From the NCBI GenBank assembly GCA_000507305.1, contig DF240806.1:1-64000 (forward strand): 64,000 nt of DNA. Direction: 5' to 3'. This document shows, piece by piece, positions 1-16,615 of this stretch. This stretch comes from Breviolum minutum Mf 1.05b.01 (lineage: Eukaryota; Sar; Dinophyceae; Suessiales; Symbiodiniaceae). The notes below the pieces were generated by a model. That model did not search any database, was not told the origin of the DNA, and saw only the letters and a list, made by a program, of their open reading frames with translations. Positions within the stretch are counted from its first letter, which is position 1. Each line of letters begins with the position of its first letter. A program made the translations under genes and the position numbers.

Positions 1-418
1 GTACCATTGCATTGTGCCATCTATGCATGTTTCTGTCAAAAATGCAAAATTCATGCATATATACATCGAATCATGTTCTAGTTAGCCATGTCAAGAGCAG
101 GACAACGTATGCACTTTCCAAAAACCTCAAAATCTGGTCGTAGACGCATTTTGGATGGCACGCCTATACTTTCATTTGTGCCATCTTATTTGAAATGAGA
201 GTATTTGTTCGGGCTTCTAACCAAAAAAAGAGCAACATAGCATTAGATCGGCATCGTTCTTTGCATTATCCAAGTCCTTGAGTTTCATTCTTGTATATTT
301 GTTGTAATTATATGGTGTGTATGAAGTTTCCTCAAGCCAAACGTCAGTTGGAAGGTGTCATCAGATTCAACGATCGAATCGTTGAGGTGAGTCGTTGAAG
401 GCGCAAGGCTTTTGCAAG
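1..418. other. no gene seen
   Basis: AT-rich sequence with many short interrupted frames. I see no coding signal before the exon candidate at 419. It may be intron of a gene that starts outside the window. Confidence 0.4.
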
Positions 419-508
419 ATCAGGGTCCCCAATTTGGAACAGCCCGACTTTGTGGTGGACACTGCACGAAAGCTCACCAGTGCCTTTGGCAGACTGATCA
501 TGAGGTGA
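419..508 (+). CDS. exon candidate, unknown protein
   Basis: A 30-codon open stretch follows a TTTTGCAAG acceptor and ends at a GTGATG donor. It reads IRVPNLEQPDFV then VDTARKLTSAFGRLIM, with balanced composition typical of real protein. I do not recognise the family. It could be an upstream exon of a gene running into the 640-925 region, but the frames there are ambiguous. Confidence 0.4.
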   Translation: MRVPNLEQPDFVVDTARKLTSAFGRLIMR

Positions 509-639
509 TGCATAACAGTGGGTTTTTGGTTCATTAAAATAAGAGGGAGAACAGCTTCAAGTCTTCAAGTATATAATGTTATACCGTATACCCTCCAATA
601 AACTTTCAGAGCCCATTGAAATGTCCCTTTTCCATTAGG

Positions 640-925
640 AAATACATTTGGATTGTGGGATGGTATGTCAACAGGTGCTACTCTACCCCATCTGGAACTG
701 GAAGAAGGTGTCCTTGGGCGTCGCTCCAAATGCAAAGCTTATTTCTTGGATTCCTACGTGGAGACAGCTTCTGAACCGCTACTCACATGCCTACAACGAA
801 TGAATGAATTGGCAGAGGTGGTTGGTCCAGACTTTGGACGACACATAGGTTTTCAAGCCGTTTCGGGCAACTTGGATTTGACCGTGTTGCGTTGGGGATG
901 GAATATGATAGAATTGATGAGTTGA
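640..925 (+). CDS. possible exon(s), frame unclear
   Basis: The region follows a CATTAG acceptor. One frame stays open for about 94 codons. The two other frames contain protein-like pieces (YPIWNWKKVSLGVAPNAK; RFGQLGFDRVALGMEYDR), so either the region is split by short introns or frames have been lost. Product unknown. Confidence 0.25.
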
Positions 926-930
926 GGGCA

Positions 931-1977
931 CAAGGCTCTGCTGCACACGTTACTGGTTACTGTGCGCATGTGTTTGACTTATAGTTATAGGGTTGAACAA
1001 CATCGGCAGTTGGTTAAACTTCCATCCTGTGTCCGGGGTGTTCATTTAATATCAAAGTGCGCTATTGTAGAAAATAAGTTCCAGTCTGAAACAGGTTTGC
1101 AGCATGTTTGTGGCCTCTTCAGCTGTTCAGCTTTCCTAAGGATTGCAACAAATGCTGTTTCGTGAACCCTTACAGAGAGGTGAGCGAAGACTTCTCAGCC
1201 CTGGGCCATTGACCGAGGTGGGCCAATGATTGATCTGAAGGGTAGGGCCTAAGGATGCCTGAGGTTCTATAAACATAGACTGGACTCTGAATGTACTAGA
1301 TGCTAATATTGCCAATCAAACAAAAACGCATTTGGTTATCTTGACAAATGCTCAAGTTCGCTACATTTGTCTTCTATTTTCCTTCTCCACTTGTTTATAG
1401 TTGCGCCCTGTCAAGCATAATATTCTACTTCTTGCTGCGTATGTAATTTGCAATGCTTCTGCTTTACGCAATCATGGCTATCCAATAATAAGATCCAAAT
1501 AGATTCAACAAGTAGCTGGGAAGATGATGGCAAGTACTCCCCTCCCTTAACAGAACTTGCCCAGTCCTAGTTTCGAATGTAGCTCTTCCCATGTTTCTGC
1601 TCTGCACTATACCAGAAGGCCCAAAACGTACAAATCGTTCATTGCACAATGATGAGCAGAATTTTTTGCCGTAGTCGCCAGCTCATCCAACACTAGGCCC
1701 TTTAAACTGGCAAACTGGGATTTCTGCAAAAACAATTCAAGATGGAGCATACCAAATGTACAAACTAAATTCCTGAAAAATTGTTTACCACCCTTGACAT
1801 GTCAATTTTTGTATTGCTACCATCGCAGGACGAAGTCGATCGAGGCTATGTGGAGCAATACCTGGGTTTCTTGCAGTCGCGACGTCTTTGTTTCCTCTAT
1901 GACTCTTGACACCAAAAATAAGTGGCAGTGGATGATCATTCTTGAAAACCGCGCAGGAACAACCTTTGTTTTTATGA
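931..1977. other. no gene seen
   Basis: About 1 kb with only short frames and no convincing splice-bounded coding stretch. Probably intergenic or intron. Confidence 0.4.
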
Positions 1978-2039
1978 TTATTTTTGTTTAACTTTCCAAA
2001 AGAAGGCACAAATCAGGCATCTTACCATACCCATCCATA

Positions 2040-2193
2040 CCCTTTGTTCATCGTGGGATGTTGCTCTTTGGTCTAACACCTTATAGGTGTCCCGAAGTGC
2101 GGCTGTAAGCCGCCCCGGAGGCGCAAGCGCCTCAACTGAAAAAAACTCAGGTCCTACAAGCTCCCAAGGGTGGACATTTGGAATTGTACCCAC
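2040..2193 (-). CDS. possible minus-strand coding fragment
   Basis: Read on the minus strand, the frame gives protein-like sequence (VHPWELVGPEFFSVEALAPP, then GRLTAALRDTYKVLDQR). A pyrimidine-rich TTTTTTTCAG lies within it and could be an acceptor. The frame coincides with three consecutive hairpins (2076-2133), so the apparent coding could be a by-product of structured repeat sequence. No family recognised. Confidence 0.25.
2076..2133. repeat. triple hairpin cluster
   Basis: Three perfect inverted repeats occur within 58 bp: ACACCT-TAT-AGGTGT (2076-2090), GCGGCT-GTA-AGCCGC (2099-2113) and GAGGCGC-AA-GCGCCTC (2118-2133). The last two are GC-rich in an AT-rich setting. Clustered short hairpins of this kind are known from organelle genomes and mobile hairpin elements; the origin here is not established. 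Confidence 0.75.
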
Positions 2194-2915
2194 AAGGTGG
2201 CAAGGAGATTACCAAAATACAGATGCCTAGCAATACCATGGTCATCCGGATGACTTGAAGCAAACATTTTTTTTTGTGTATGTGAATGTTGTTTATGTCT
2301 TTAATGCTAGATTATACATTGATTAAAACGGATGGTGATAGTTTGGAGTTTGCATGCTCTTTTTTGCATATGATTGATGATAACCTCAAATTACTCCTGG
2401 GAGTGTATCAAAAAGAGCTATCTTTGTGGATGGCGAATTTTTCAGGCTTCGGACATATATGCGAAAACGAAGTGATCCTATGTAGATACTATATAGTTGA
2501 TATATCCTGATATGCTGCAAAATGGACACAAAATGCTGAGAGAGAGATATGGTTCGAATATGTTAGAGTACATGGTACGTAAGACAGAGCAGTTATAATT
2601 CCATATCACGGTGACCTCAGCGCTTTTTGTTCCTTTCCAGCTTGAAAAGAAAAACATGACTGAAGCATTGATTGACCCCTTCGTTCGCCCTGTGCTGCAG
2701 CATCAGACACATAAACGCACCTGTTGGCTTGCGCGAGTGTTTCTGATTCTGTGGAATGGCTCAAAATGCTCAGTGCTCTTAAGCTCAGGTCATTTTCCGG
2801 CACGACCAACTATCCTATTCCTATGTCTTTGGGCATTGCTTTATGAAAACTTCTTTGTTTACAAAGTTTAGTTTTTGTTGGATGTTTTATTTGAAAGGAT
2901 TTTGTGGTACAAGTT
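2194..2915. other. no confident gene
   Basis: An 86-codon frame at 2611-2871 (+) lacks a recognisable domain and splice context and is opposed by a 67-codon antisense frame. I treat the stretch as noncoding. Confidence 0.35.
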
Positions 2916-3042
2916 ACAAGATGGGCCCCTACCAGTGATAAGTGGAGTTATGACCCCTATACATGGCCTTATAAATGGGTAACAGGGGTTATAACCCTAC
3001 TTATGGGGGTTGTTTCACCCCATTTATGCCCACCCACCTTGT
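2916..3042. repeat. dispersed repeat C, copy 1
   Basis: A roughly 127-bp element starts ACAAGATGGGCCCC and ends TGCCCACCCACCTTGT, an imperfect terminal inverted repeat. Its core, with ATGGCCTTATAAAT and GGGGTTATAACCCT, recurs at 30723-30874. Internally it is rich in GGGGTTATAACCCC-type palindromes. Probably a short non-autonomous element. Confidence 0.75.
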
Positions 3043-3067
3043 ATCGTTCCTTGATATGAATTCTCAG

Positions 3068-3187
3068 GTATCTTCAGGATCTCAAGCTTTGCAAGGATGG
3101 TTAGTGGCCTTGAGAGATCGTTATGACTTAGCAGGTTTGGATGGTGATTACCGTGGTATGGAAGAAGTCTATGGCAACTTGGAGCCG
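3068..3187 (+). CDS. exon candidate, possibly KS gene 5' part
   Basis: Forty codons lie between a TTCTCAG acceptor and a GTGAAT donor, in phase 0 at both ends. The peptide begins VSSGSQALQGWLVALRDRYD and ends MEEVYGNLEP. It is just upstream of the ketosynthase gene on the same strand and may be its N-terminal exon, but I recognise no ketosynthase motif in it. Confidence 0.45.
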
Positions 3188-3519
3188 GTGAATTGTTTTT
3201 TGGAGGAGCTTGAATGATTATATATTGTGGATGGCTGTCAGTATGTTGAAAGAGTTTGAGATCGAGTATTTACTGTAAGATTTGTAAGTCACAATTCGAT
3301 GTACGCTAGTGAAATATAGTGCAATCACTTTGCGTACATGCTCGGAATCTCTTATTCTGGGATTATTGAACTTCGTCCGGATGAATTTTCCGGGGAGTGT
3401 TTTGAGTTCCTGTGCATAATAGTAAATGGATGATTCCAGGATGCATCGTCTCAAATCTTAGGCCCTAGCACCAATGAAACATCTCTATGAGTGGCTGAGA
3501 TTTTGATCCAAAAACTGAG

Positions 3520-8758
<5,239 letters not shown>

Positions 8759-9703
8759 AGACTTGCCAGGGCCATCCTGAAATGCTGTGTGACTGACTGT
8801 TGATTTCTAAAACCCTACAATCAAGAGATGATAGTTTAGTATAGATGTTTATAATTGATTTTCTAAACTCTTAAATGAAGTGATGATATAGATAGATATG
8901 TTTGATAATTTATAGTTACAATGAAGTTGTACAAGATCTTCCAAGCACTTGAAAGGATGGTTTCTTTAGAAACCATTTGCAGCTGTGACATGCTGTAGCT
9001 TTGTCAGTGTAGATGGTGTTTTCTGAAGGAACTTGAACGAATAGTTAGATTGCCTTTCTCACCGCAACTCAAGACATGGAAAGAGTGGAAAAAGAGAATT
9101 GCTCACTGTGGGCACACCCAGGTTGGTGAAAATATTGGGACGTCTTACCAATTGTTTGTTCACCGAGACTTATGGCATGTTGGTATCATGTTGTTCATGT
9201 TGCTGTTGGTGTCGTTGTTGTCATGTTATTGTAGATTTTCTTACATTCTGTTCCTCATTGGGAAGGTATATGAAATATAAAGTGTTCCCTTGCCATAATT
9301 TTCTTCAACTGTGATTGGTTGCCTGCTGCGTTTGAATTATACACTATGGTGTCGATGCTGTAGTGCCGATAACGTGGAGCTCGCTCCAATTCTTTGAGAC
9401 AGACGAGACCATGAGTTCAACCCTATGGGGTGGCACACTCCATGGTAGGAAGTTCATGTCAGGATCATTCACCTTCGGATTTAGTCTCTTCAATGTGGTT
9501 CCAACGGGTCTAAGACGTTCATATTTTTACAACTATTGCTGGAAAAAGTGATGTTTGGGTTTGTTGGTGTGATTTTGGCCATATCATCATTTCATGTTCG
9601 AGTTCCCAGTTGAAGAAACAAGGTCAATTTGAGTGATATTTCTAGTGGCATTAATGGCATTATATTAAGTGCTTTGATTTGAATTGGATACTTTTGTCAC
9701 TAT
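8759..9703. other. mostly noncoding
   Basis: Downstream of the KS stop. A frame at 9050-9280 (LKTWKEWKKRIAHCG then GENIGTSYQLFVH) might be an exon of a next gene, but it runs into a low-complexity GTTGTTG stretch. No clear poly(A) or terminator signal was identified. Confidence 0.35.
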
Positions 9704-9894
9704 TTGCGGCATGTTTGGCATGGTTGTTTCTGTGCCCCAGCCAAAAACAAAACTTGTTTGTTTAATCCTGAGGAAACTTTGGCCTTAGCCTTCGATGGTG
9801 TTCGCCGTGTGGGGGACCACAATTTCAACAGAAGGTTGTGGCAGGTACATGAGTTGCAAATGAAGAAAGGGCGAAATAATGCACTCATGAAACA
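9704..9894 (+). CDS. exon candidate, unknown protein
   Basis: The frame reads KNKTCLFNPEETLALAFDGV then RRVGDHNFNRRLWQ, followed by a GTACAT donor at about 9844; the frame stays open a little further, up to element B3. Composition is protein-like. No family recognised. Confidence 0.4.
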
Positions 9895-10002
9895 TACACC
9901 CCGGAAGATTTTCCCATGGAACCCTGAGATGTTTCCCCTGGAAAAGGAAAATCATCTTCCAAAACCATCACTTTCAGGTCCAATGTTAATCTTGGGGGGC
10001 GT
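9895..10002. mobile_element. introner/MITE-like element B3
   Basis: Left arm ACACCCCGGAAGATT..CATGGAACC pairs with right arm GGTCCAATGTTAATCTTGGG..GCGTA. The interior contains GGAAAAGGAAAATCATCTTC. Length about 108 bp. Same family as 43016-43120 and 59754-59857. Confidence 0.75.
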
Positions 10003-10167
10003 ACCCTCCAGTCATAGGATTATTCTGGTTCTGGTAATAGGTGGTATCATATTATCCCCTAGAAGGCAATATATATATATATACTACTTGGTGTATGGGC
10101 AGTATGCCAATTGGGCGATTAATGTGCTACCTACCACCTTTTACAAGAACCTGAAAAATCCGTTGAT

Positions 10168-10252
10168 CCAGGGAACTAACATATCCCCTTTTCAAGGCGC
10201 TTTTTAAGATGATTTTCCTTTTGCCAAGGTGGGATATGTTAGCTACCTAGAA
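10168..10252. mobile_element. introner/MITE-like element A4
   Basis: Left arm CCAGGGAACTAACATATCCC pairs with right arm GGGATATGTTAGCTACCTAG. On the opposite strand the interior reads AAAAGGAAAATCATCTT, the box shared with A3, A5 and B3. Confidence 0.75.
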
Positions 10253-11735
10253 AGTAGCTAAATTTGATTAAGCTCCCTGAAACTAGCATTTTTTGCCTCT
10301 GAATATGTATGGTTGGAAGATGAATTTGTGTTTTGGGTTTTTTGGCTGATTTTCGGGGGCTTTTGATGCTAGTGAATCTGTAATATATACACATGACTAA
10401 CATATAACTATCCAATGGACTTCCATATTCTCTAAATTCAATCCTTCTCACCTAACAAGATAAAGTATATAACAGATTTGCCTCCTGCGTTAAGAAGGAT
10501 CTCAGCTGATTTTGTGTTTAAAGCTACCTATTTAATTACCTGGTGGCTTAGTCTGGGAATCCCTGCGATATGGCCAACTCCTTCACAATCAACCTGGCAG
10601 CTGGAGTTTGTAGATAGACAACTCAGCTGCCCACATGGTTCGGTTCAAGGGCTTGCTGCAAGAGTTGCATTGGTCCATCTTCATTTTGGCTTCTGAATGG
10701 ACAGTAACTTGACAAGCAACATAGTTATAGCATATTCCATCCAAATCGACGCAAAAACTGTATAATATGCAATTACAGCGTACAATGCTAGAACATCATT
10801 TGAATCATTTGTTTGCAACAAGTTTGTATGAAATGCACAGCATCCATGTTCCATTCATTTCCGTTCCTGGGTAAATTTTACGTCCAGGGAAATAGTTCGA
10901 ACCTTAACGCAACGTCTCTCAAGGTTTGATTATGTTGATTGATTCTTGCAGTAATTTTTTCACATTCCCTACAGCGGCCGGCGTGTGACAGGTCTTGAGC
11001 CATTTTTCGGAACAAGCTGGAGCTAAAGCCTTCGCGTCCGCAAGCCTCAGGGGGAGCAGACGCGTTGCAAAATCACTCAAACCATCCCAAAGTCTCATTC
11101 ATTTACGCAATATGATCCAAAGGTAAATTTTACTGTTCCTGTATAGTATAGTTTAACAGTTTGGATATGCATACCTGGTCAAGAATTGAAGGGGAAATTG
11201 GTGGGTTTCCAGTATAACCTGTCCTTTTTTTTTCCTCGTTCGTCATCCCCGTCCTGGTCCTGCCACATCGGCGAGGCCTTTGGCCTATGCTATGTTGCTG
11301 CAAGTCCAGGTGTCGCGTGTGCGTGAATCAACTGGAACATCTATTTTCAGTTGAGACACTTTTTCTCAGAATTATTGGGAAAATCAACCAAATTTTCAGC
11401 AGAAAAGTGTCAGGCCTTTACCCTGTCAGCTTGGTACCATCTTTCATTTTGTATCCCTTTGTTGCATCCTTAGAAACCCACATTTCCAGGAGACTCTGCG
11501 AACTCTAGGCTCCGAAACCAGCACCTCTGCCAGAACCTGAGCAAAGCTGCCTTTTGGGGGGGGAAGGATGAGGAAAAAAATGAAGTCATTTTCACTTTAT
11601 ATATACATACGGTATATATATATAATGTTGTTCATCCCAATGAAAGACTTGAGTAACTTGTTTTTTTTGGTTTTTTCGTGTGAAAGACTTAGAAATGAAG
11701 ATGAGAGGGATGGGAGTGGCTGAAATTGAAACAAG
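10253..11735. other. no confident gene
   Basis: A 72-codon frame at 10478-10696 (ISADFVFKATYLITWW then SLGIPAIWPTPSQST) and a 73-codon frame at 11287-11508 are open, but neither shows a domain or clean splice context. The rest is AT-rich with short repeats. Confidence 0.3.
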
Positions 11736-12022
11736 TCCCTTTTGAGGCCATTCGAGCCCTAGTGGACTTGATGAGGACCGACACAATGCTTTCCGTGTAG
11801 TTGTCCGTCCTTGAAGTTGCGTGTTCTGTTCAAGGTTCTATTTTGTAGCCTTGAATCTAACCATGTTTTCAGGGGTGCAAGTCTCAACTGGCTGTGGGCT
11901 GTGGTGGTTTAGGGTTTCGTTCATCAGGATTCCATCTGCCATCCAAATGTTCGAGGCTGGGGGGCCTTGACGGGGAAGCGCAGGCACTCAAGGAGCTTTC
12001 ACACGTTACAATGGGATGCAAC
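11736..12022 (+). CDS. two small exon candidates
   Basis: First piece, about 11736-11790: PFEAIRALVDLMRTDTMLS, with an AAG acceptor and GTGTAG donor. Second piece, about 11957-12022: LGGLDGEAQALKELSHVTMG after a TTCGAG acceptor. Both read like helical protein and are on the same strand. Family unknown; joining them is an inference. Confidence 0.35.
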
Positions 12023-12209
12023 GCGTGACGGGTATGTACATTTGTACTCAATATGTGTCTACATCCAAATATCGCTGTGCAATTGATGTTCGTTCAATCT
12101 GAAATATTTTATCCAAAAATGCCCTCTTCCAGCAAAAATCGAAAGCGATGATTCATGTGATGCCGCGATGCCCCAAAAATCTCAAAAAAAATATGATATC
12201 ATGGGAACC

Positions 12210-12312
12210 TAAGGGTGCCCCCCAATGCAACAGAAGAAATAAGGCCTTATTGAGGGATTATCAACCACCATAATCCCTTACTTCCGGGGGTGGCATTGGG
12301 TGCGCACCCTTA
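12210..12312. mobile_element. inverted-repeat element F
   Basis: Terminal arms TAAGGGTGCCCCCCAATGC and GCATTGGGTGCGCACCCTTA are inverted copies about 103 bp apart. The interior includes AATAAGGCCTTATT, also seen at 49708-49721. Probably a small non-autonomous element; no coding capacity. Confidence 0.7.
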
Positions 12313-12522
12313 CATTCACATCGTATATCTTGATGATGATCCACCTGTCAACTCTTACACATTGGAAAGGTGGAGCTCCTGACGGTGGACCCTCGTCTAC
12401 CACCAGGTGTGGTGAAAAGTCGGGGATGATATTTCGGGACAATTTTTTAGCAATCTTTGGTGCTTGGCTATGTATCATAAGTCAAGAAGTTTCTGAAAAA
12501 TGCATTTCAGATGATTTGATTA

Positions 12523-12622
12523 CCCTCTGGTAAACCAACATAGCCCATCAATTTTGTCACTTCTCAAGATGATTTTCCAAACTACCCGTTTGGTGGGATA
12601 TGTTTCTACCTTCCCTGGAGGG
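12523..12622. mobile_element. introner/MITE-like element A5
   Basis: Left CCCTCTGGTAAACCAACATA pairs imperfectly with right ATATGTTTCTACC..CCCTGGAGGG. The interior AAGATGATTTTCC is the reverse of the shared GGAAAATCATCTT box. Confidence 0.65.
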
Positions 12623-12838
12623 TTTACCGGTTCAGTTTCTTGCAAGTCCTTAGAGGTGATGTCACAATGACCTCAGTATGGCTCTTGGGTTGGCGAGTGT
12701 TGCCCGGTGCCCCGGTGCCAAAAACATCATGATACTCAGTGGATAAACATCCCTGAGGCCCGGAGCAGGAAACGTAGTACAAGTACAATGGTAGCTTTTT
12801 GATGCTTTTTGTGACATCATGTTTGTTGACATGTTGAA

Positions 12839-13120
12839 GTGCCAGAGTGCATTTCCATGCACTTCAGTGCATTTGGCATAAGGCAAGGAATACAACAATT
12901 TGGTTGCAGCAATTCACACGCAACAAAATGTCCAAGGTGGCGATTGTTATGTCACTGCATGTCTCGGGAGCTTCCAGTGAATTCGGCATGTTTGGCAGAA
13001 AGAGATTTGGGCAAAGGTGTCCTGCCGGTGTGCTCTCCATTGTGGTTGGGCCAAAAACTTGGGGCGTTACCTGGTGAAGATATGTTTGGAAGCATGCATG
13101 ATGACCTGAAGAACGCATAG
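12839..13120 (+). CDS. possible exon, frame ambiguous
   Basis: Two overlapping plus frames (93 and 76 codons) and one minus frame (91 codons) are all open. The second plus frame contains NKMSKVAIVMSLHVSGASS then GVLSIVVGPKTWG. No domain is recognised and no splice site decides between them. Confidence 0.2.
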   Translation: MPECISMHFSAFGIRQGIQQFGCSNSHATKCPRWRLLCHCMSRELPVNSACLAERDLGKGVLPVCSPLWLGQKLGALPGEDMFGSMHDDLKNA

Positions 13121-13211
13121 TGATGGGGTTTTGAAACACTTCTCCTTTGTGGGTGGTTTTTCAGCCAAACTTCTGTACTGGTACCAAAAGTCAGCTGCCA
13201 ACGTCATGCCA

Positions 13212-13264
13212 TTTTGCGACCATGCGCGGTCCATCATCATCGTCATCATCGTCATCATCATCAA
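13212..13264. repeat. TCATCATCG/TCATCA microsatellite
   Basis: Trinucleotide array giving poly-Ser, poly-Asp or Met/Thr-Met runs in different frames. It follows a TTTTTCAG at about 13163 and could lie in or beside an exon, but the repeat itself is no evidence of coding. Confidence 0.9.
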
Positions 13265-13659
13265 CCTGTGTTTTGCCAGGAAAACTTGATCGAGTCGCCA
13301 CTTGGTGGCAAAGGGTGTGTGTGTGTGTGGCATCCAGATTATGAATAGCAAAGTCAACAATGAGAACAGTCATAGATGTATATTCTACATATGCAGGATT
13401 ATGTAAGTATACAGTATCCAGAAAGTTTACATCTTAGTAAAACAATGTAAAACACAATATTCTCTATTTGTCGTTGTATTTTTCATCAATTACCATGCAA
13501 AACACGTTCACCTCAAGGTTTTTGCGGTACCTGACTTCTAAGGTTTACTGCATCTATGGCAGCATTGAGGTGCGGAATGATTAAGGATGAATTTCAATCA
13601 ACATTGCCTCCGTTTAGCGACATCGTTTCCATACAAATCTCCAGACATTTGTGACATGC

Positions 13660-13785
13660 TGCATTGGGAAAACACACCCCCCTGAAACCTGTGAAACCCG
13701 CAAGGTCATCTCACAGTCATTGCTTCTCACCTGCCTGGGGGTCCGAGGAAACACTTCAAAAGCTGGGCCCTGGTGGGAGGCAGCC
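13660..13785 (+). CDS. exon candidate, unknown protein
   Basis: Open frame reading KPVKPARSSHSHCFSPAWGS then EETLQKLGPGGRQ, immediately upstream of element A1. Protein-like composition but no family recognised and no clear donor. Confidence 0.3.
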
Positions 13786-13814
13786 ATATCTATATATTAT
13801 TATAGACTTATATG

Positions 13815-13920
13815 CCCTCCCTGAAACTAACAGTTCGCACCTGGAAATTGATGGAACCGCAAGACAATCCTTTCCTTTTTGGGATGGCCTATGTTCCGGG
13901 ACTATGTTAGTTTTAGGGAG
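13815..13920. mobile_element. introner/MITE-like element A1
   Basis: CTCCCTGAAACTAACA at the left and TGTTAGTTTTAGGGAG at the right form 15 of 16 matched inverted arms, 106 bp overall. The interior, read on the minus strand, has AAAAAGGAAAGGATTG. Confidence 0.85.
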
Positions 13921-14082
13921 TGTAGATATGATGTATTATGGATGTATTATGATGTATTCCCATGTTGGCAATTTCGGAAGAGATCAATCTGATGGGAAGC
14001 GGAGCGTTGGACGTTCATCTCAATGAAGCAAAAAGTAAATCGTTTGGAAACCTGCTTGAGGCTCAACATCTCATTCTTTTAC

Positions 14083-14310
14083 AGTTCTCCTTGGTCATGT
14101 CCACTATACCGTTGCGGCCTTAATCCACACTCAGATTCACCGTGGGGCTGCACTTCCGTTTTGGAATCCAGCATGAATTTGTGCCAAGATCATGGTATCT
14201 ACCTTCGGCCACGCCTTGGTTGGAGGCACCGGAATGGCCAAGTGGGGCGGATGTCACATATATGCCAATAATGGTGCCAAACGAAACAATGCACCAGGAT
14301 TTGTAGATAA
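14083..14310 (+). CDS. possible coding fragment, two frames
   Basis: One plus frame reads VLLGHVHYTVAALIHTQIHR then a stop after PFWNPA, and further on TFGHALVGGTGMAKWGG; another plus frame stays open through the whole stretch. This could be a decayed coding segment or two short exons. Product unknown. Confidence 0.25.
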
Positions 14311-14912
14311 GTAGTCCATAAATGTCCATAATAATAGTAAAATGGCATAAAATGGCAATTTCTGACAATATTGGTTGTTTGTTGAACTTCCTCAGCCTGC
14401 ATGTTGTCAAACATCCAAGAAAACCCTTCTTAATAAGTTTTTGATTTAGAGACAGGGGCATGTCGGACGACTTGTTTGCTAAGCAAGGTGGAAAGGAGCC
14501 TTAGGAAGTGGAGAAACCACAACTGCTCAAGTCCCTGACTGTTCCGGCTTCCAAGCTTCCACAATATGTGGCAGTAAAAGGTGTTACATAGCAAAGCAGT
14601 CCTTTCTTCCTGATTCTTGCGGTGTTTCAGTTCGCTTGGATTAGAATAACTGTAGAATACCTGCATGCTTCCCGGCATGTTTGGTAGAAACCACAACATG
14701 CCTTCCCCAAAACATAGGTTCGACACTGACTTTCTGATTGGAACTCGTTTCTGGGAGAGTTTGCATTGGCCTTCTCAACAAGGGTAAGGTGGGTAAGGTA
14801 GTAAGATGGAGACCAACGGCCTGCCAAGCGTGTAACAGTGATACTTTCCATCCTATGCAAAACATCCTTGAGTAGGTAGATTCCATTGTGATTTGCTTGT
14901 TTTATACACAAC

Positions 14913-15187
14913 AGGCCTCTGAAGATGAGGATGACACCGGAGGACTCGTGGGTGACTTGCTAGGTGATTGAAGGGGAGCACCCTGGCAATGCTCAAAACC
15001 CCTTTAGTGGGGACAAAAGGAGCTACTGGTAAGTTACTAACATCTTAGCCTAAGTCATTGGTGGCTTTAGTCAGCGATCACCAACGGAATTGCATGGTGC
15101 ATACCCGTTGTTGGCTTTCAGAAGCGCTACAGGAGCCGATGCCTTGCTGGCCAAAAACTTGGAGAAGGCCTTGCTGGTGCTGTGCAA
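14913..15187 (+). CDS. two small exon candidates
   Basis: About 14913-14963: ASEDEDDTGGLVGDLLG between a CAACAG acceptor and a GTGATT donor. About 15121-15187: ATGADALLAKNLEKALLVLC after a GGCTTTCAG acceptor. Both are protein-like and same-strand; whether they belong to one gene is inferred. Family unknown. Confidence 0.4.
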
Positions 15188-15189
15188 AA

Positions 15190-16172
15190 CACTTATTTTG
15201 TTCGTTTAGGATAAAAGAGTGACTTCAAAAGGCAATGATGATACGCATGGTATAGAGTCTTCTACTCACCTGCTGGATAGTTGAAGCATAAACTTATTCG
15301 GAATCGCTACATATGAAGAGGGAGTGAAAAATAAAAATCGAGTGAACTCGGCAAATTGCTCCCAACTCGAAGGATTCGATGGATCCAAGGATGTCCAAGG
15401 TCATTTATTGCACACCATGCATGCAGGCAGGCTTTTTGCAGGACAAGGAGCTCATAGACTTCATTCAGGTGAAGCAAGAGAGGGGAGCAGATGGAGTTAG
15501 TCAATAATTCAAGATTTAAGCAGATTCCTTTGAATTCTTTGTTGATGTCGTTGTTTACTTGTGTACCGTATTGCTTATTGTTGTAATCAATGTCATTCCA
15601 TTACTAGGTCTCAGTAGTATTTACAGTTATACTAAAATGCATTGAAAATACCATATGATGTATATATATATATACGTGGTTGCACGGGGTGCTAGCACAC
15701 TCACGCACACATCTTAGCAGCAATTCTGTTTTAGATTCTGATTCTGCAAAATCGGGTGGTTGATTTCATCAGAATTTTTTCGTTTTCAAATTGCTTAAAC
15801 ATAAAACATCACCCCCAAGCTTTATGTGTTGAAAATCGCTTCGTTAGCCATTGATTCTCCCATTTCGTGGGTCGAATTTCCAGGTTAGTCCCAACAAACT
15901 CTGGGACCTTCAGCTTCGTACTGAAGATCAAGCAGAAGGCGCATGAAGATCAAGGGCAATGCATCAAGAAATGTGTCAAGTGTTTGTTTCACATGGGTTT
16001 AGTGTCATTTTTGTAAAGTCAACCTCAAAAAGTCAAAGATGGAAAGGAAATTGAAAGGAATTGTCTTCTTGTTTCGGGAGTTTTTCAGGTGGAAACACGT
16101 TTGCTTTGGCCAAAACATTTCCGGACGCAATTGAAATAACGTCATGATCACATTTCTTGGTTCCACTGGTTT
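15190..16172. other. no gene seen
   Basis: AT-rich, with a short (TA)n at 15661-15675. A minus frame of 65 codons at 15307-15504 has no recognisable features. Likely intron or intergenic. Confidence 0.35.
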
Positions 16173-16272
16173 CAGGAGGCCCTGTACGCTATACCAAGGC
16201 CAGCAGGGCAGGGTTGGACAAACGTGGCAAAAAAAGCCGGCAGATGCCCACGGGACAGACCTTCATGAAGAA
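16173..16272 (+). CDS. exon candidate, basic peptide
   Basis: Between a GGTTTCAG acceptor and a GTAATG donor the frame reads GGPVRYTKASRAGLDKRGK then KSRQMPTGQTFMKK. Strongly basic, splice-bounded and protein-like. Family not recognised. Confidence 0.45.
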
Positions 16273-16439
16273 GGTAATGACAAAGACACCTACAAATGTG
16301 AACATTCAGAAGTTTCATTGATTATATACTATGTAGCATCAGTATTACTAGCAACAAAATCGGTGCATGAGAATGTTAGATAATGTTAGGAGATTGTTTC
16401 ATTGAGACAGTTGTTTTTGTTCATATGAGTATTATGATG

Positions 16440-16615
16440 GGTACCGAGTGGCGAACCCCGCTGGAGCTTGTGTCTCATCCACCCAGGCGGCTACAGCGAC
16501 CTCTGCCGTTGTAGCCAGCAACAGCAGTCGAAGCCAAGAGATTTGGACCTGTGCGTTGGCGACCAAGGGGAGCAGCTGTAAGGGACATCTTGATCAGAGA
16601 TTTGGATGGGATTGG
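16440..16615 (+). CDS. possible exon, Ala/Ser-rich
   Basis: Plus frame NPAGACVSSTQAATATSAVV then ASNSSRSQEIWTCALATKGS up to a stop after RFGWDW. Low-complexity composition; a second frame is also open. Uncertain. Confidence 0.25.
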
